Assembly (NCBI GenBank): GCA_900547765.1
Contig: URIA01000013.1
Span: forward strand, 1 to 42,901
DNA: 42,901 bases
Source: an uncultured Collinsella sp.
Lineage (GTDB): Bacteria > Actinomycetota > Coriobacteriia > Coriobacteriales > Coriobacteriaceae
Direction: 5' to 3'
Of the stretch, positions 15,417 through 22,542 are shown piece by piece (positions within the stretch are counted from its first letter, which is position 1; every line of letters begins with the position of its first letter). The notes below the pieces were generated by a model that ran no database searches, was not told where the DNA came from, and was given only the letters and a program-made list of their open reading frames with translations. The position numbers and the translations under genes are program-made.

Positions 15417-16607
15417 ATGGCCAAAGAGAAGTTTGAGCGCACTAAGCCGCATGTTAACATCGGCACCATTGGTCACGTCGACCACGGCAAGACCACGCTG
15501 ACCGCTGCCATCACCAAGGTTCTCTCCGAGACCGAGGGCTGCAAGGCTGACTTCACTGCGTTCGAGAACATCGACAAGGCTCCCGAGGAGCGCGAGCGCG
15601 GCATTACGATTTCCGTCTCCCACGTCGAGTACGAAACCGCTGCCCGTCACTACGCTCACGTTGACTGCCCGGGCCACGCTGACTACGTCAAGAACATGAT
15701 CTCCGGTGCTGCTCAGATGGACGGCGCTATCCTGGTCATCGCCGCTACCGACGGCCCCATGGCTCAGACCCGCGAGCACATCCTGCTCGCCCGTCAGGTC
15801 GGCGTTCCCTACATCGTCGTCTTCCTGAACAAGTGCGACATGGTCGACGATGACGAGCTCATCGACCTCGTCGAGATGGAGACCCGTGAGCTCCTCTCCG
15901 AGTACGATTTCCCCGGCGACGACATCCCCGTCATCCGTGGTTCCGCTCTGGGCGCTCTCGAGGGCGACGCCAAGTGGATGGACGCCATTCGCGAGCTCAT
16001 GAAGGCCGTCGACGAGTACATCCCGACGCCTGCTCGTAACAACGACCTCCCCTTTCTGATGGCCGTTGAGGACGTTATGACCATCTCCGGCCGTGGTACC
16101 GTTGCTACCGGCCGTGTCGAGCGCGGTGAGCTCAAGCTCAACGAGCCCGTCGAGATCGTCGGCATCAAGGATACCCAGAACACCGTCGTTACCGGTATCG
16201 AGATGTTCCGTAAGTCCATGGACTTCTGCGAGGCTGGCGACAACGTCGGTCTGCTGCTCCGTGGCATCAAGCGCGAGGACATCGAGCGCGGCCAGGTTCT
16301 CTGCAAGCCCGGTTCGGTTACCCCGCACACCAAGTTCACCGGCGAGATCTACGTTCTGACCAAGGAGGAGGGCGGCCGTCACACCCCGTTCTTCGATGGT
16401 TATCGTCCTCAGTTCTACTTCCGTACCACCGACGTTACTGGTACGGTCAAGCTCCCCGAGGGCACCGAGATGGCTATGCCTGGTGACCACATCACCATCG
16501 AGGGCGACCTCATCCACCCGATCGCCATGGAGGAGGGCCTGCGCTTCGCTATCCGCGAGGGTGGCCACACCGTCGGTTCGGGCATCGTCTCCACGATCAT
16601 TGAGTAA
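15417..16607 (+). CDS. tuf: Elongation factor Tu
   Basis: A 396-residue GTPase that delivers aminoacyl-tRNA to the ribosome. The G domain has GHVDHGKT (19-26), RGITI switch I, DCPGH (81-85) and NKCD (136-139). Domains II and III follow with HTKFTGEIYVL and the conserved GGRHTPFFDGYRPQFYFRTTDVTG stretch. An AAGAGGAGG site lies ahead of the ATG. It is cotranscribed with the upstream tRNAs, an arrangement also known at E. coli tufB. A strong terminator follows. Codon use is highly biased, as expected for one of the most abundant proteins. Confidence 0.99.
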   Translation: MAKEKFERTKPHVNIGTIGHVDHGKTTLTAAITKVLSETEGCKADFTAFENIDKAPEERERGITISVSHVEYETAARHYAHVDCPGHADYVKNMISGAAQMDGAILVIAATDGPMAQTREHILLARQVGVPYIVVFLNKCDMVDDDELIDLVEMETRELLSEYDFPGDDIPVIRGSALGALEGDAKWMDAIRELMKAVDEYIPTPARNNDLPFLMAVEDVMTISGRGTVATGRVERGELKLNEPVEIVGIKDTQNTVVTGIEMFRKSMDFCEAGDNVGLLLRGIKREDIERGQVLCKPGSVTPHTKFTGEIYVLTKEEGGRHTPFFDGYRPQFYFRTTDVTGTVKLPEGTEMAMPGDHITIEGDLIHPIAMEEGLRFAIREGGHTVGSGIVSTIIE

Positions 16608-16633
16608 ATTAGCTCTTTGATATAGCTGACTTA

Positions 16634-16671
16634 GAGAACCCGGCACTTATATGGGTGCCGGGTTCTTTTCT
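16634..16671 (+). terminator. Terminator after tuf
   Basis: Perfect 11-bp stem GAACCCGGCAC (16636-16646) with GTGCCGGGTTC (16655-16665), then TTTTCT. Confidence 0.9.
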
Positions 16672-16801
16672 GCAATGGATATTGAGCCGTTGCTGGTGTC
16701 GAGAGGATCGATTATGGTCCTGGGTCCACCGTCGATTAGATCTCGTTGGCTCCATTGATGTGTTCCAAATATGAATGGGTTCACCGAGAACCAATTGATT
16801 C

Positions 16802-16841
16802 GAGGTTTTCGTTGACAGCACTTACGTAGAGCTGATAAAGT
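16802..16841 (+). promoter_or_regulatory. Promoter of rpmG/tRNA-Trp/secE/nusG
   Basis: TTGACA (16812-16817) and TAAAGT (16836-16841) spaced 18 bases. It is preceded by the same 18-base element as the tRNA/tuf promoter (GAGGTTTTCGTTGACAGC). Confidence 0.75.
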
Positions 16842-16886
16842 ATTAACTCGTGCCCGTACGGGGCGGAAATGAAAGGTTCAGGATAC

Positions 16887-17036
16887 ATGCGTACTCTAGT
16901 TACTCTTGCGTGCACTGAGTGCAAGCGCCGCAACTATACGACCACCAAGAACAAGTCGACCATGCCTGATCGTATGGAGATCAAGAAGTATTGCCCCTGG
17001 TGCCGTCACCACACGCTGCACAAAGAGACTCGCTAG
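16887..17036 (+). CDS. rpmG: 50S ribosomal protein L33
   Basis: A 49-residue ribosomal protein of the large subunit, MRTLVTLACTECKRRNYTT followed by KNK, as typical of L33. Two zinc-ligand pairs are intact (C9/C12 and C36/C39), so it is the zinc-binding (C+) form. The start at 16887 gives the family's usual N-terminus; another in-frame ATG lies at 16869 and would add six residues. It heads the rpmG-tRNA-Trp-secE-nusG stretch found in many bacteria. The ribosome binding site (AAAGG, about 11 bases ahead) is modest. Confidence 0.95.
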   Translation: MRTLVTLACTECKRRNYTTTKNKSTMPDRMEIKKYCPWCRHHTLHKETR

Positions 17037-17049
17037 TCTCTAATCACAT

Positions 17050-17125
17050 ACGCCAGTAGTTCAATTGGTAGAGCATCGGTCTCCAAAACCGAGTGTTGAG
17101 GGTTCGAGTCCTTCCTGGCGTGCCA
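17050..17125 (+). tRNA. tRNA-Trp (anticodon CCA)
   Basis: Acceptor ACGCCAG pairs perfectly with CTGGCGT. The anticodon arm is TCGGT-CTCCAAA-ACCGA with anticodon CCA; the T-loop is TTCGAGT; CCA end encoded (17123-17125). It lies between rpmG and secE, a position seen in other bacteria. Confidence 0.95.
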
Positions 17126-17134
17126 GTCATTATT

Positions 17135-17165
17135 CCGTAAGCTCCCAATTGGGGGCTTACGGTTT
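17135..17165 (+). terminator. Terminator or attenuator between tRNA-Trp and secE
   Basis: CCGTAAGCTCCC (17135-17146) pairs with GGGGGCTTACGG (17151-17162) with one T-G pair and a 4-base loop, then TTT. The short T-tract suggests partial read-through into secE. Confidence 0.65.
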
Positions 17166-17201
17166 ACTCATGTATAAGCGCATTGCGCGGAGGTAACCCA
17201 A

Positions 17202-17540
17202 ATGGCCAACAAGAAGAACAAGAAGAAGGCTCAGCAGCAGGCGCCTGCCAACAACGCTGCCGCCAACTCCAAGGTTGAGGCCAAGAAGGCCGTTGCCAAG
17301 AAGAACGAGAAGGCTGCGAAGTCCAAGAAGAACGAGAAGCCTGGTTTCTTCGCCCGCACCAAGAAGTATTTCGCTTCGGTCAAGTCCGAGATGAAGCGTG
17401 TCACGTGGCCCGATAAGAAGGAGCTCGTGAACTACTCGGTCGTCGTTTGCGCTTCTCTGATCGTCGTCGGCGTCGTCATCGCTCTGCTCGATGCTGGCTT
17501 TGGCGAGGCTCTTGCTCTGTTCTCTGGATTGAGGGGCTAA
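17202..17540 (+). CDS. secE: SecE, protein translocase subunit
   Basis: A 112-residue subunit of the SecYEG membrane channel. The C-terminal 55 residues carry the single-span SecE signature: an amphipathic helix with FASVKSEMKRVTWPDKKEL, then one membrane segment of about residues 85-103. The N-terminal half is a Lys/Ala-rich, probably disordered extension, common in actinobacterial SecE. GGAGGT lies 9 bases ahead of the ATG. nusG starts four bases after its stop, so the two form the conserved secE-nusG pair. Confidence 0.96.
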   Translation: MANKKNKKKAQQQAPANNAAANSKVEAKKAVAKKNEKAAKSKKNEKPGFFARTKKYFASVKSEMKRVTWPDKKELVNYSVVVCASLIVVGVVIALLDAGFGEALALFSGLRG

Positions 17541-17543
17541 ACC

Positions 17544-18080
17544 ATGTCTAAGCGTTGGTACGTCGTTCACACTTACTCTGGATACGAGAACCGCGTTAAG
17601 TCCGATCTCGAGCATCGCATCGAGACTATGGGCATGCAGGACCGTATCTTTGATATCGAGATTCCTATGGAGCGTGTCACCGAGATTAAAGAGGGTGGCA
17701 AGCGTGAGACCAAGGATTCCAAGATTTTCCCGGGTTATGTCCTGGTCCGCATGGAGATGGATGATGATGCTTGGACGTGCGTTCGTAACACGCCTGGCGT
17801 CACCGGTTTCCTGGGCGGTAACGGTAAGCCCGCTCCGCTTTCCCGCGACGAGTACAACAAGATGACTCGTCGTCCCGGTAAGGGCGATTCGCCCAAGCGC
17901 ACCTCGGTTGATATTGAGGTCGGCACGTCCGTCCGCGTCACCGATGGCCCGCTTACCGACTTTGATGGCAAGGTCTCCGAGGTTAACACCGAGGCTGGCA
18001 AGCTCAAGGTCACGCTGATGATCTTTGGCCGCGAGACGCCGGTCGAGCTCGACTTTAACCAGGTCGCTGTCATCGCTTAA
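17544..18080 (+). CDS. nusG: NusG transcription elongation/antitermination factor
   Basis: A 178-residue factor that binds RNA polymerase and couples it to the ribosome or Rho. The NGN domain (1-120) begins RWYVVHTYSGYENRVK and contains IFPGYVLVRMEMDDDAWTCV and NTPGVTGFLG. The C-terminal KOW domain (about 128-178) contains VRVTDGPLTDFDGKVSEVN. It lies between secE and rplK, as in most bacteria, and has no insert. About 120 bases of leader separate it from rplK. Confidence 0.98.
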   Translation: MSKRWYVVHTYSGYENRVKSDLEHRIETMGMQDRIFDIEIPMERVTEIKEGGKRETKDSKIFPGYVLVRMEMDDDAWTCVRNTPGVTGFLGGNGKPAPLSRDEYNKMTRRPGKGDSPKRTSVDIEVGTSVRVTDGPLTDFDGKVSEVNTEAGKLKVTLMIFGRETPVELDFNQVAVIA

Positions 18081-18200
18081 GTTTTCGTCCGTTCGCGCGA
18101 GCGTGCTTCTTCTGTGACTGCTCATCTCAGGAGTGCTTCTAACACGTGCGTGCTTACGATATAGCAAGTACTTCACACTCGTGATTCGAAAGGAATGACC

Positions 18201-18629
18201 ATGGCTGAGAAGAAGGTTGCCAACGTCATTAAGCTCCAGATTCCTGCTGGTGCAGCTAACCCCGCTCCTCCCGTCGGCCCCGCCCTGGGCGCTGCTGGCG
18301 TCAACATCATGCAGTTCTGCCAGGCCTTTAACGCCGAGACGCAGGACAAGAAGGGCGACATCATCCCCGTTGAGATCTCTGTCTACGAGGACAAGTCCTT
18401 CTCCTTCATCACCAAGACCCCGCCGGCGGCTCACCTCATCAAGAAGGAGCTGAACCTCAAGTCTGGTTCTGCTAAGCCCCAGGCCGACAAGGTTGGTCAG
18501 CTCTCCCAGGAGCAGCTCACCAAGATCGCCGAGATCAAGATGCCGGACCTCAATGCCAACGACATTGACGCCGCCAAGAAGATCATCGCCGGTACCGCCC
18601 GTTCCATGGGCGTCACCATCGCTGAGTAG
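18201..18629 (+). CDS. rplK: 50S ribosomal protein L11
   Basis: A 142-residue large-subunit protein that binds the GTPase-associated centre of 23S rRNA. The N-terminal domain has KLQIPAGAANPAPPVGPALG, with the proline-rich thiostrepton-contact region; the C-terminal RNA-binding domain ends with IIAGTARSMGVTI. I chose the ATG at 18201 rather than the ATG two codons upstream, because AAAGGA is then spaced seven bases away and the protein begins MAEKK as is common. It is followed by rplA with a structured spacer. Confidence 0.97.
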   Translation: MAEKKVANVIKLQIPAGAANPAPPVGPALGAAGVNIMQFCQAFNAETQDKKGDIIPVEISVYEDKSFSFITKTPPAAHLIKKELNLKSGSAKPQADKVGQLSQEQLTKIAEIKMPDLNANDIDAAKKIIAGTARSMGVTIAE

Positions 18630-18654
18630 CGATTTCTTATGGTAACGACGGGTG

Positions 18655-18732
18655 CTCCGACCTGGGCGCCCGTTAAATGTGTGCAATAGGGCACACGATA
18701 CGATGTGGGAGGGCTCACGCCCGTTTAACCAC
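18655..18732 (+). promoter_or_regulatory. Probable L1-binding autoregulatory leader between rplK and rplA
   Basis: The spacer can form three hairpins: CGGGTGC with GCGCCCG, GTGTGC with GCACAC (18679-18696), and a final structure at 18705-18732 in which GTGG pairs with CCAC and GGGC with GCCC, leaving GA opposite GTTTAA as an asymmetric internal loop. The last resembles the L1-type mRNA site that mimics its 23S rRNA target. It ends directly at the AGGAGG of rplA, so L1 binding would block translation. The match is judged by eye. Confidence 0.55.
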
Positions 18733-18746
18733 AGGAGGTAATGCAC

Positions 18747-19454
18747 ATGGCTAAGCATGGTAAGAGCTATAACGCCGCTGCCGAGAAGATCGATCGCGCC
18801 ACGCTCTACACCCCCCTTCAGGCTGCCAAGCTCATTAAGGAGCTCGACACCGCCAAGTTCGACGAGACCGTCGAGGCCCACTTCCGTCTGGGCATCGATA
18901 CTCGTAAGGCTGACCAGAACATCCGTGGTTCCATCTCCCTGCCCCACGGCACCGGCAAGACCGTTCGTGTTGCCGTCTTCGCCGAGGGCGAGAAGGCCCG
19001 CGAGGCTGAGGCTGCCGGCGCCGACATCATCGGTTCCGATGAGCTTGTCGCCCAGATTCAGAAGGGCGAGATCAACTTCGACGCCGCTATCGCTACGCCG
19101 AACATGATGGCCAAGGTTGGCCGCATCGGTAAGATCCTTGGTCCCCGTGGCCTCATGCCGAACCCCAAGCTCGGCACCGTGACCATGGACGTCGCCAAGA
19201 TGGTCTCCGAGCTCAAGGCTGGCCGCGTTGAGTACCGCGCCGACCGCTACGGCATCTGCCACGTGCCCCTGGGCAAGAAGTCCTTCTCTGAGCAGCAGCT
19301 CGTCGAGAACTACGCTGCCCTGTACACCGAGATCCTGCGCGTCAAGCCCTCTTCTGCTAAGGGCAAGTACGTCAAGTCCATCTCCGTGTCTTCCACCATG
19401 GGCCCTGGCGTCAAGGTCGATCCCGCTATCCAGCGCGACTTCCTGGCTGAGTAA
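18747..19454 (+). CDS. rplA: 50S ribosomal protein L1
   Basis: A 235-residue protein of the L1 stalk that also represses its own mRNA in many bacteria. It begins MAKHGKSYNAAAEKID. Family motifs include the ranges RGSISLPHGTGKTVRVAVFAEG, NMMAKVGRIGKILGPRGLMPNPK and GRVEYRADRYGICHVPLGK. The ATG at 18747 is eight bases after AGGAGG; the ATG at 18741 would be too close. A strong terminator follows and the usual rplJ-rplL genes do not come next. Confidence 0.97.
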   Translation: MAKHGKSYNAAAEKIDRATLYTPLQAAKLIKELDTAKFDETVEAHFRLGIDTRKADQNIRGSISLPHGTGKTVRVAVFAEGEKAREAEAAGADIIGSDELVAQIQKGEINFDAAIATPNMMAKVGRIGKILGPRGLMPNPKLGTVTMDVAKMVSELKAGRVEYRADRYGICHVPLGKKSFSEQQLVENYAALYTEILRVKPSSAKGKYVKSISVSSTMGPGVKVDPAIQRDFLAE

Positions 19455-19490
19455 CTAACAGTTACTGCCTGAGCAAAGCAAGCATTGCTA

Positions 19491-19535
19491 AAGAGACCCG
19501 GTTCTGCCTCGTGCAGGACCGGGTCTCTTGCTTTT
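19491..19535 (+). terminator. Terminator after rplA
   Basis: AAGAGACCCGGTTCTGC pairs with GCAGGACCGGGTCTCTT (right arm ends 19529), at least 15 pairs, followed by GCTTTT. Confidence 0.9.
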
Positions 19536-19544
19536 GAGTCAACG

Positions 19545-19584
19545 AAACCACCACGAAGGGGACAGGCACCCTTGTGGTGGTTTT
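19545..19584. repeat. Palindromic repeat type B, copy 1
   Basis: Arms AAACCACCAC and GTGGTGGTTT enclose a loop containing GGGGACAGGCACC. The loop is the complement of the GGTGCCTGTCCCC loop of the other copies, so this copy is inverted relative to them. Confidence 0.85.
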
Positions 19585-19640
19585 ACTTGTGTTGTACTTT
19601 AGCGCGATGTAGTACTACCCGAGGCCGAAGGGAGCCCAAC

Positions 19641-19700
19641 ATGTTTAAGAACACGCAACAGCTCCTAGGCCTAGCGCTACTAGATTGGATAGCGCGCTAG
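19641..19700 (+). CDS. leuL-like leucine leader peptide
   Basis: A 19-residue open frame, MFKNTQQLLGLALLDWIAR, after the ribosome binding site GAAGGGAGC. Five of residues 8-14 are leucine, encoded CTC-CTA-CTA-CTA-CTA with only Gly and Ala between. CTA is rarely used by the other genes in this window. This is the layout of enterobacterial leuL, where ribosome stalling at scarce leucine codons controls a downstream terminator. It lies 150 bases upstream of a leuA remnant and is followed by mutually exclusive hairpins (19688-19788). The function is inferred; the peptide itself would have no role. Confidence 0.7.
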   Translation: MFKNTQQLLGLALLDWIAR

Positions 19701-19788
19701 GGTTGTAATCTCGCTATAACGATTTGTTGTACCCGGGTGCGCTATCGTCTGCCGCTTTCAGGCGTGATGAGCGACACGGGTATTTTTC
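19688..19788 (+). promoter_or_regulatory. Transcription attenuator of the former leu operon
   Basis: GATAGCGC, at the end of the leader peptide (19688-19695), can pair with GCGCTATC (19739-19746). The same segment is part of the left arm of a terminator-like hairpin, ACCCGGGTGCGCT (19731-19743) with AGCGACACGGGT (19770-19781), followed by ATTTTTC. The two pairings exclude each other. A ribosome stalled at the Leu codons would leave 19688-19695 free and favour antitermination; one that reaches the stop codon would cover it and allow termination. Confidence 0.6.
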
Positions 19789-19853
19789 TATCTCTAGGCC
19801 TTCTCTCTCTCCTGAAAGCCATCTGTCATAAAACGGTCAATCAGGAGGAACAT

Positions 19854-20420
19854 ATAAGCCGCAAAATCACAATCTTTGACGCCACCCTGTGCGACGGTGA
19901 GCAGTCGCCGGGCGCCAGCATGAATACCGAGGAAAAGCTCTTCATCGCCCGCCAGCTGGTGCGCATGAACGTGGACGTTATCGAGGCGGGCTTTCCCATC
20001 TCGAGTCCTGGTGACTTTCGCTCCGTACAGGAGATTGGCAAGATTGCGGGCGACCGATGCACGGTATGCGGCCTGACGCGCGCTGTCGACAGGGATATCG
20101 AAGTGGATGCAGAGGCGCTCAAAACGGCCCAGAGGCCCCGTATCCATACAGGGCTGGGTGTGAGCACCAGTCACCTGCGCGACAAGCTCCATATGACTGA
20201 GGAAAGGGCAATTGAGTGAGCGATCCATGCCGTCAAACATGCTCGCAAGTTCGTTGACGATGTTGAGTTTTATGCCGAGGATGCCGGCCGCTCCGATCAG
20301 GAGTTTCTGGTGCGCATTATCGAGGCGGCCGTAAAGGCCGGTGCCACGGTCGTGAACATCCCCGATACGATGGGCTACAACATGCCGTGGGACTTTGGCG
20401 CCCGCATCCGTGACCTGCGC
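19854..20420 (+). pseudogene. leuA remnant (2-isopropylmalate synthase, 5' part)
   Basis: The reading frame from 19854 encodes the N-terminal third of 2-isopropylmalate synthase, the first enzyme of leucine synthesis: KITIFDATLCDGEQSPGASM (metal- and substrate-binding start), VIEAGFPISSPGDF, CGLTRAV, and later YAEDAGRSD and VNIPDTMGY. It is broken. An AGGAGG is followed by ATA where ATG is expected (19854), an in-frame TGA interrupts it at 20217-20219 (after EERAIE), and homology ends near 20420, where leuB-like sequence takes over in another frame. About 190 of the roughly 510 residues remain. It cannot make a working enzyme. Confidence 0.9.
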
Positions 20421-20424
20421 GGGC

Positions 20425-21060
20425 GCTGCGGGTGCGGCCGGTCAGCGTGCGGTCGACGTGATGGAGTATCGCGAGTACGAGATTGAGCGCATTGCGCGCC
20501 AGGCATTTGAGGCGGCGCGCAAACGTCGCGGCAAGGTGACGAGCGTTGATAAGCGCAACGTGCTGGAGACGAGCCGCATGTGGCGCGAGATCGTGCATCG
20601 CGTGCAAGACGAGGAGTACTCCGACGTGGAGCTTGAGGACCTGCTCGTCGACAACGCCGCCATGCAGCTCATCAGTCGACCGGCAGACTTTGACGTCGTG
20701 GTGACGGAGAACATGTTCGGCGACATCCTGTCCGATGAGGCGGCTCAGATTACCGGATCGCTCGGTATGCTTGCCTCTGCCTCGCTGGATGATGGCGTAT
20801 CGCTGTTTGGGCCGAGCGCTGGCAGCGCTCCTGACATCGCGGGGCTCGGCGTGGCCAATCCGCTGGCTCAAATCTTGTCGGTGGCGATGCTGCTGACCTA
20901 CGCGCTCGACATGGGCGAGCAAGCCGCGTGGATCGAGAGCGCCGTGGCGCGCGTGCTCGACGAGGGCTGGCGCACCCGTGACATCGCCGATGTCAACACC
21001 CCGGCAGATAAGATCCTCGGCACCACGACGATGGGCGACAAGGTCGTCGCCGCGCTGTAG
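20425..21060 (+). pseudogene. leuB remnant (3-isopropylmalate dehydrogenase, 3' part)
   Basis: From about 20450, in a different frame from the leuA remnant, the sequence encodes the C-terminal 200 residues of 3-isopropylmalate dehydrogenase: EYEIERIARQAFEAARKRR, SVDKRNVLETSRMWREIV, DNAAMQLI, VVVTENMFGDILSDEAAQ, TGSLGMLASASL and GSAPDIAGLGVANPLAQIL. The N-terminal 150 residues and the start are gone. The usual HGSAPDIAG has become AGSAPDIAG, losing a conserved histidine. In the common order leuA-leuC-leuD-leuB, the fusion implies one deletion that removed the end of leuA, all of leuC and leuD, and the start of leuB. The frame stays open to its normal-looking stop, suggesting fairly recent loss. 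Confidence 0.88.
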
Positions 21061-21085
21061 GCGATGCCGATTCAAGCTGTCAAAT

Positions 21086-21222
21086 ATCTCAATCTGTAAC
21101 ATCTAAGGGGCAAAATCGTTCCTACCTGTTACAGATTGAGATTTTCGGCTGAGCATCCGTGGTCTGTCTCGATCTGTAACAGCTAACCGATTATTTGGGC
21201 CCTACCTGTTACAGATTGAGAC
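21086..21222. repeat. Type C repeat array, two palindromes
   Basis: Palindromes at 21086-21142 and 21166-21222 with arms TCTCAATCTGTAAC or TCTCGATCTGTAAC and GTTACAGATTGAGA. Half-sites start at 21087, 21128, 21167 and 21208, so they alternate orientation at 41, 39 and 41 bases, the same rhythm as at 14374-14591. Confidence 0.9.
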
Positions 21223-21231
21223 AAACCGTTG

Positions 21232-21294
21232 GGACAGGTCGGACGAGTCAGCAAAACCACCACAAAGGTGCCGGTCCCCTTCGTGGTGGTTTTT
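21232..21294. repeat. Repeat type B, copy 2, within a 60-bp direct repeat
   Basis: A 60-base sequence (21232-21291) beginning GGACAGGTCGGACGAGTCAG and containing a type B hairpin (21253-21294). It matches 23248-23307 at 57 of 60 positions in the same orientation. The two copies flank the sigma/anti-sigma operon. Confidence 0.88.
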
Positions 21295-21411
21295 AGCGCA
21301 ACGAGGTGTTCCCAGCCGACCATACGGGCGGCCTTGCGCTCACGCTGCTCGATGACAGCGCATCTTTAGACGCGAAGTGCGGAACCGGGTGCATATACGA
21401 GCCGCGTAGCG

Positions 21412-22542
21412 TTACGAATTCATGGGAATGACCGTATCGCCAATTTGTACGCTTGCAATCTTGTCTGTGTCACAAACTTGCGAGAACGGCCAGGTCTTGT
21501 GGACATCAGTGGTGCCGTTATCCAGTTTATTTGCGAAATAGCCGCTGTGGCTGGTTGCGTCCTCAACATGACCGTCTTTGAACGTCACGATGAGGGGTAT
21601 GTTGCCAACGGCATCCATAGACTCCTCCATGTTTTGAGACATCTTGCCGCTGTTGTTGTCGTGTTCGATGGAACGATCTATGTTGTAGCGGACTGAAACG
21701 CCAACGCAGGATACGGTGGCCTCTTGAATCGTCGCCTTGGTGCCGTTAAAGTTGACCGATTTGGGCGCGGGAATCGTAACGGATGTATCTTCGTAATTCA
21801 GCTGGAACTTAAGATCCCATGGGCCCGTAAGTATTTTCTTATACTCGGGAAGCTCTTTGCCAGCACGTGGCACAACGAGAGAGTTGATATGCGTGCGGAC
21901 GGTCCTGCCCATAAGGCCGGGTGATTCAACGCTGAACTGTGCAAAGTATTGAATGCTGGAGTCATTGGGGTTCTTGTCAATGAGCCATGATTGGCCTTGG
22001 CCGCCATGCTCGCCATCAACGTATACGTTTCCATCGACACTTCCGGCGATAGTTCCGTTCTCGCCCGGCTCGGAAAGCTTTTTCAGGGCAGCGGGATCGT
22101 CGAACGTAAGCGTATAGGCGATGGTAACCATATCCTTGTCGCCCATGATGGCGTCGGCGGTCACGGTGACTCCGTTGTTGGAGCAGCTAGCACCGACGGG
22201 CCGGCCAATACGGTCGATGATCTCGGTTTGAGAAGCAGGTCCGTCAAAGATGTCGGAAAGCATGTCAGAAGGAAGCGGCAGGACGCCTGTTGCCATAGCC
22301 GTGCCAGCGCCTCCAATGACGATAGCGAGGACTGCCGTTACAGCGGCAATGCGAGCGACTGTTCTTACGGGATGGCGGGCGATGCGCGGCTTGCGTCGCG
22401 TACCATTAAAGTTGCTTTGAGCGGTCGCCGCATCGCTTGAGGCGACGGACTGAGCAATCGAGTTTGCCATGTGCTGCTTCGCATTATCGGTAAACGAAAT
22501 GTGCTCCAGGGCGTGGCGATAGTCATTCGAATTCGTAGTCAT
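21412..22542 (-). CDS. DUF4179-like anti-sigma factor, membrane protein
   Basis: A 376-residue protein with a cytoplasmic N-terminal region (1-60), one membrane segment at about 63-83 (TVARIAAVTAVLAIVIGGAG) and a large external domain (about 90-376). This topology, and its place directly after an ECF sigma factor, fit an anti-sigma factor of the DUF4179 type, which would hold the sigma factor at the membrane until an external signal. The N-terminal region lacks an obvious zinc-binding HxxxCxxC motif, so it is not a ZAS-type anti-sigma. Its ATG lies 20 bases inside the sigma gene, implying translational coupling. The signal sensed by the external domain is unknown. The DUF4179 call is by resemblance only. 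Confidence 0.75.
   Translation of the reverse strand: MTTNSNDYRHALEHISFTDNAKQHMANSIAQSVASSDAATAQSNFNGTRRKPRIARHPVRTVARIAAVTAVLAIVIGGAGTAMATGVLPLPSDMLSDIFDGPASQTEIIDRIGRPVGASCSNNGVTVTADAIMGDKDMVTIAYTLTFDDPAALKKLSEPGENGTIAGSVDGNVYVDGEHGGQGQSWLIDKNPNDSSIQYFAQFSVESPGLMGRTVRTHINSLVVPRAGKELPEYKKILTGPWDLKFQLNYEDTSVTIPAPKSVNFNGTKATIQEATVSCVGVSVRYNIDRSIEHDNNSGKMSQNMEESMDAVGNIPLIVTFKDGHVEDATSHSGYFANKLDNGTTDVHKTWPFSQVCDTDKIASVQIGDTVIPMNS

Larger units (their letters stand above)
21061..21411. other. Intergenic region holding two type C and one type B repeat
   Basis: No gene seen. Positions 21086-21222 hold two type C palindromes, 21232-21294 the longer B repeat. The remainder, 21295-21411, is featureless to me and leads to the end of the minus-strand anti-sigma gene. 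Confidence 0.6.

Noticed and set aside
17157..19262. 701-residue minus-strand open frame opposite secE-nusG-rplK-rplA
   Set aside because: It crosses several real genes and their regulatory spacers and is a product of biased codon use.
20395..21060. A complete new gene starting at the ATG at 20395
   Set aside because: Its first 20 codons are leuA sequence in the wrong frame and the rest is the C-terminal part of LeuB, so it is a deletion fusion product, not an independent gene.
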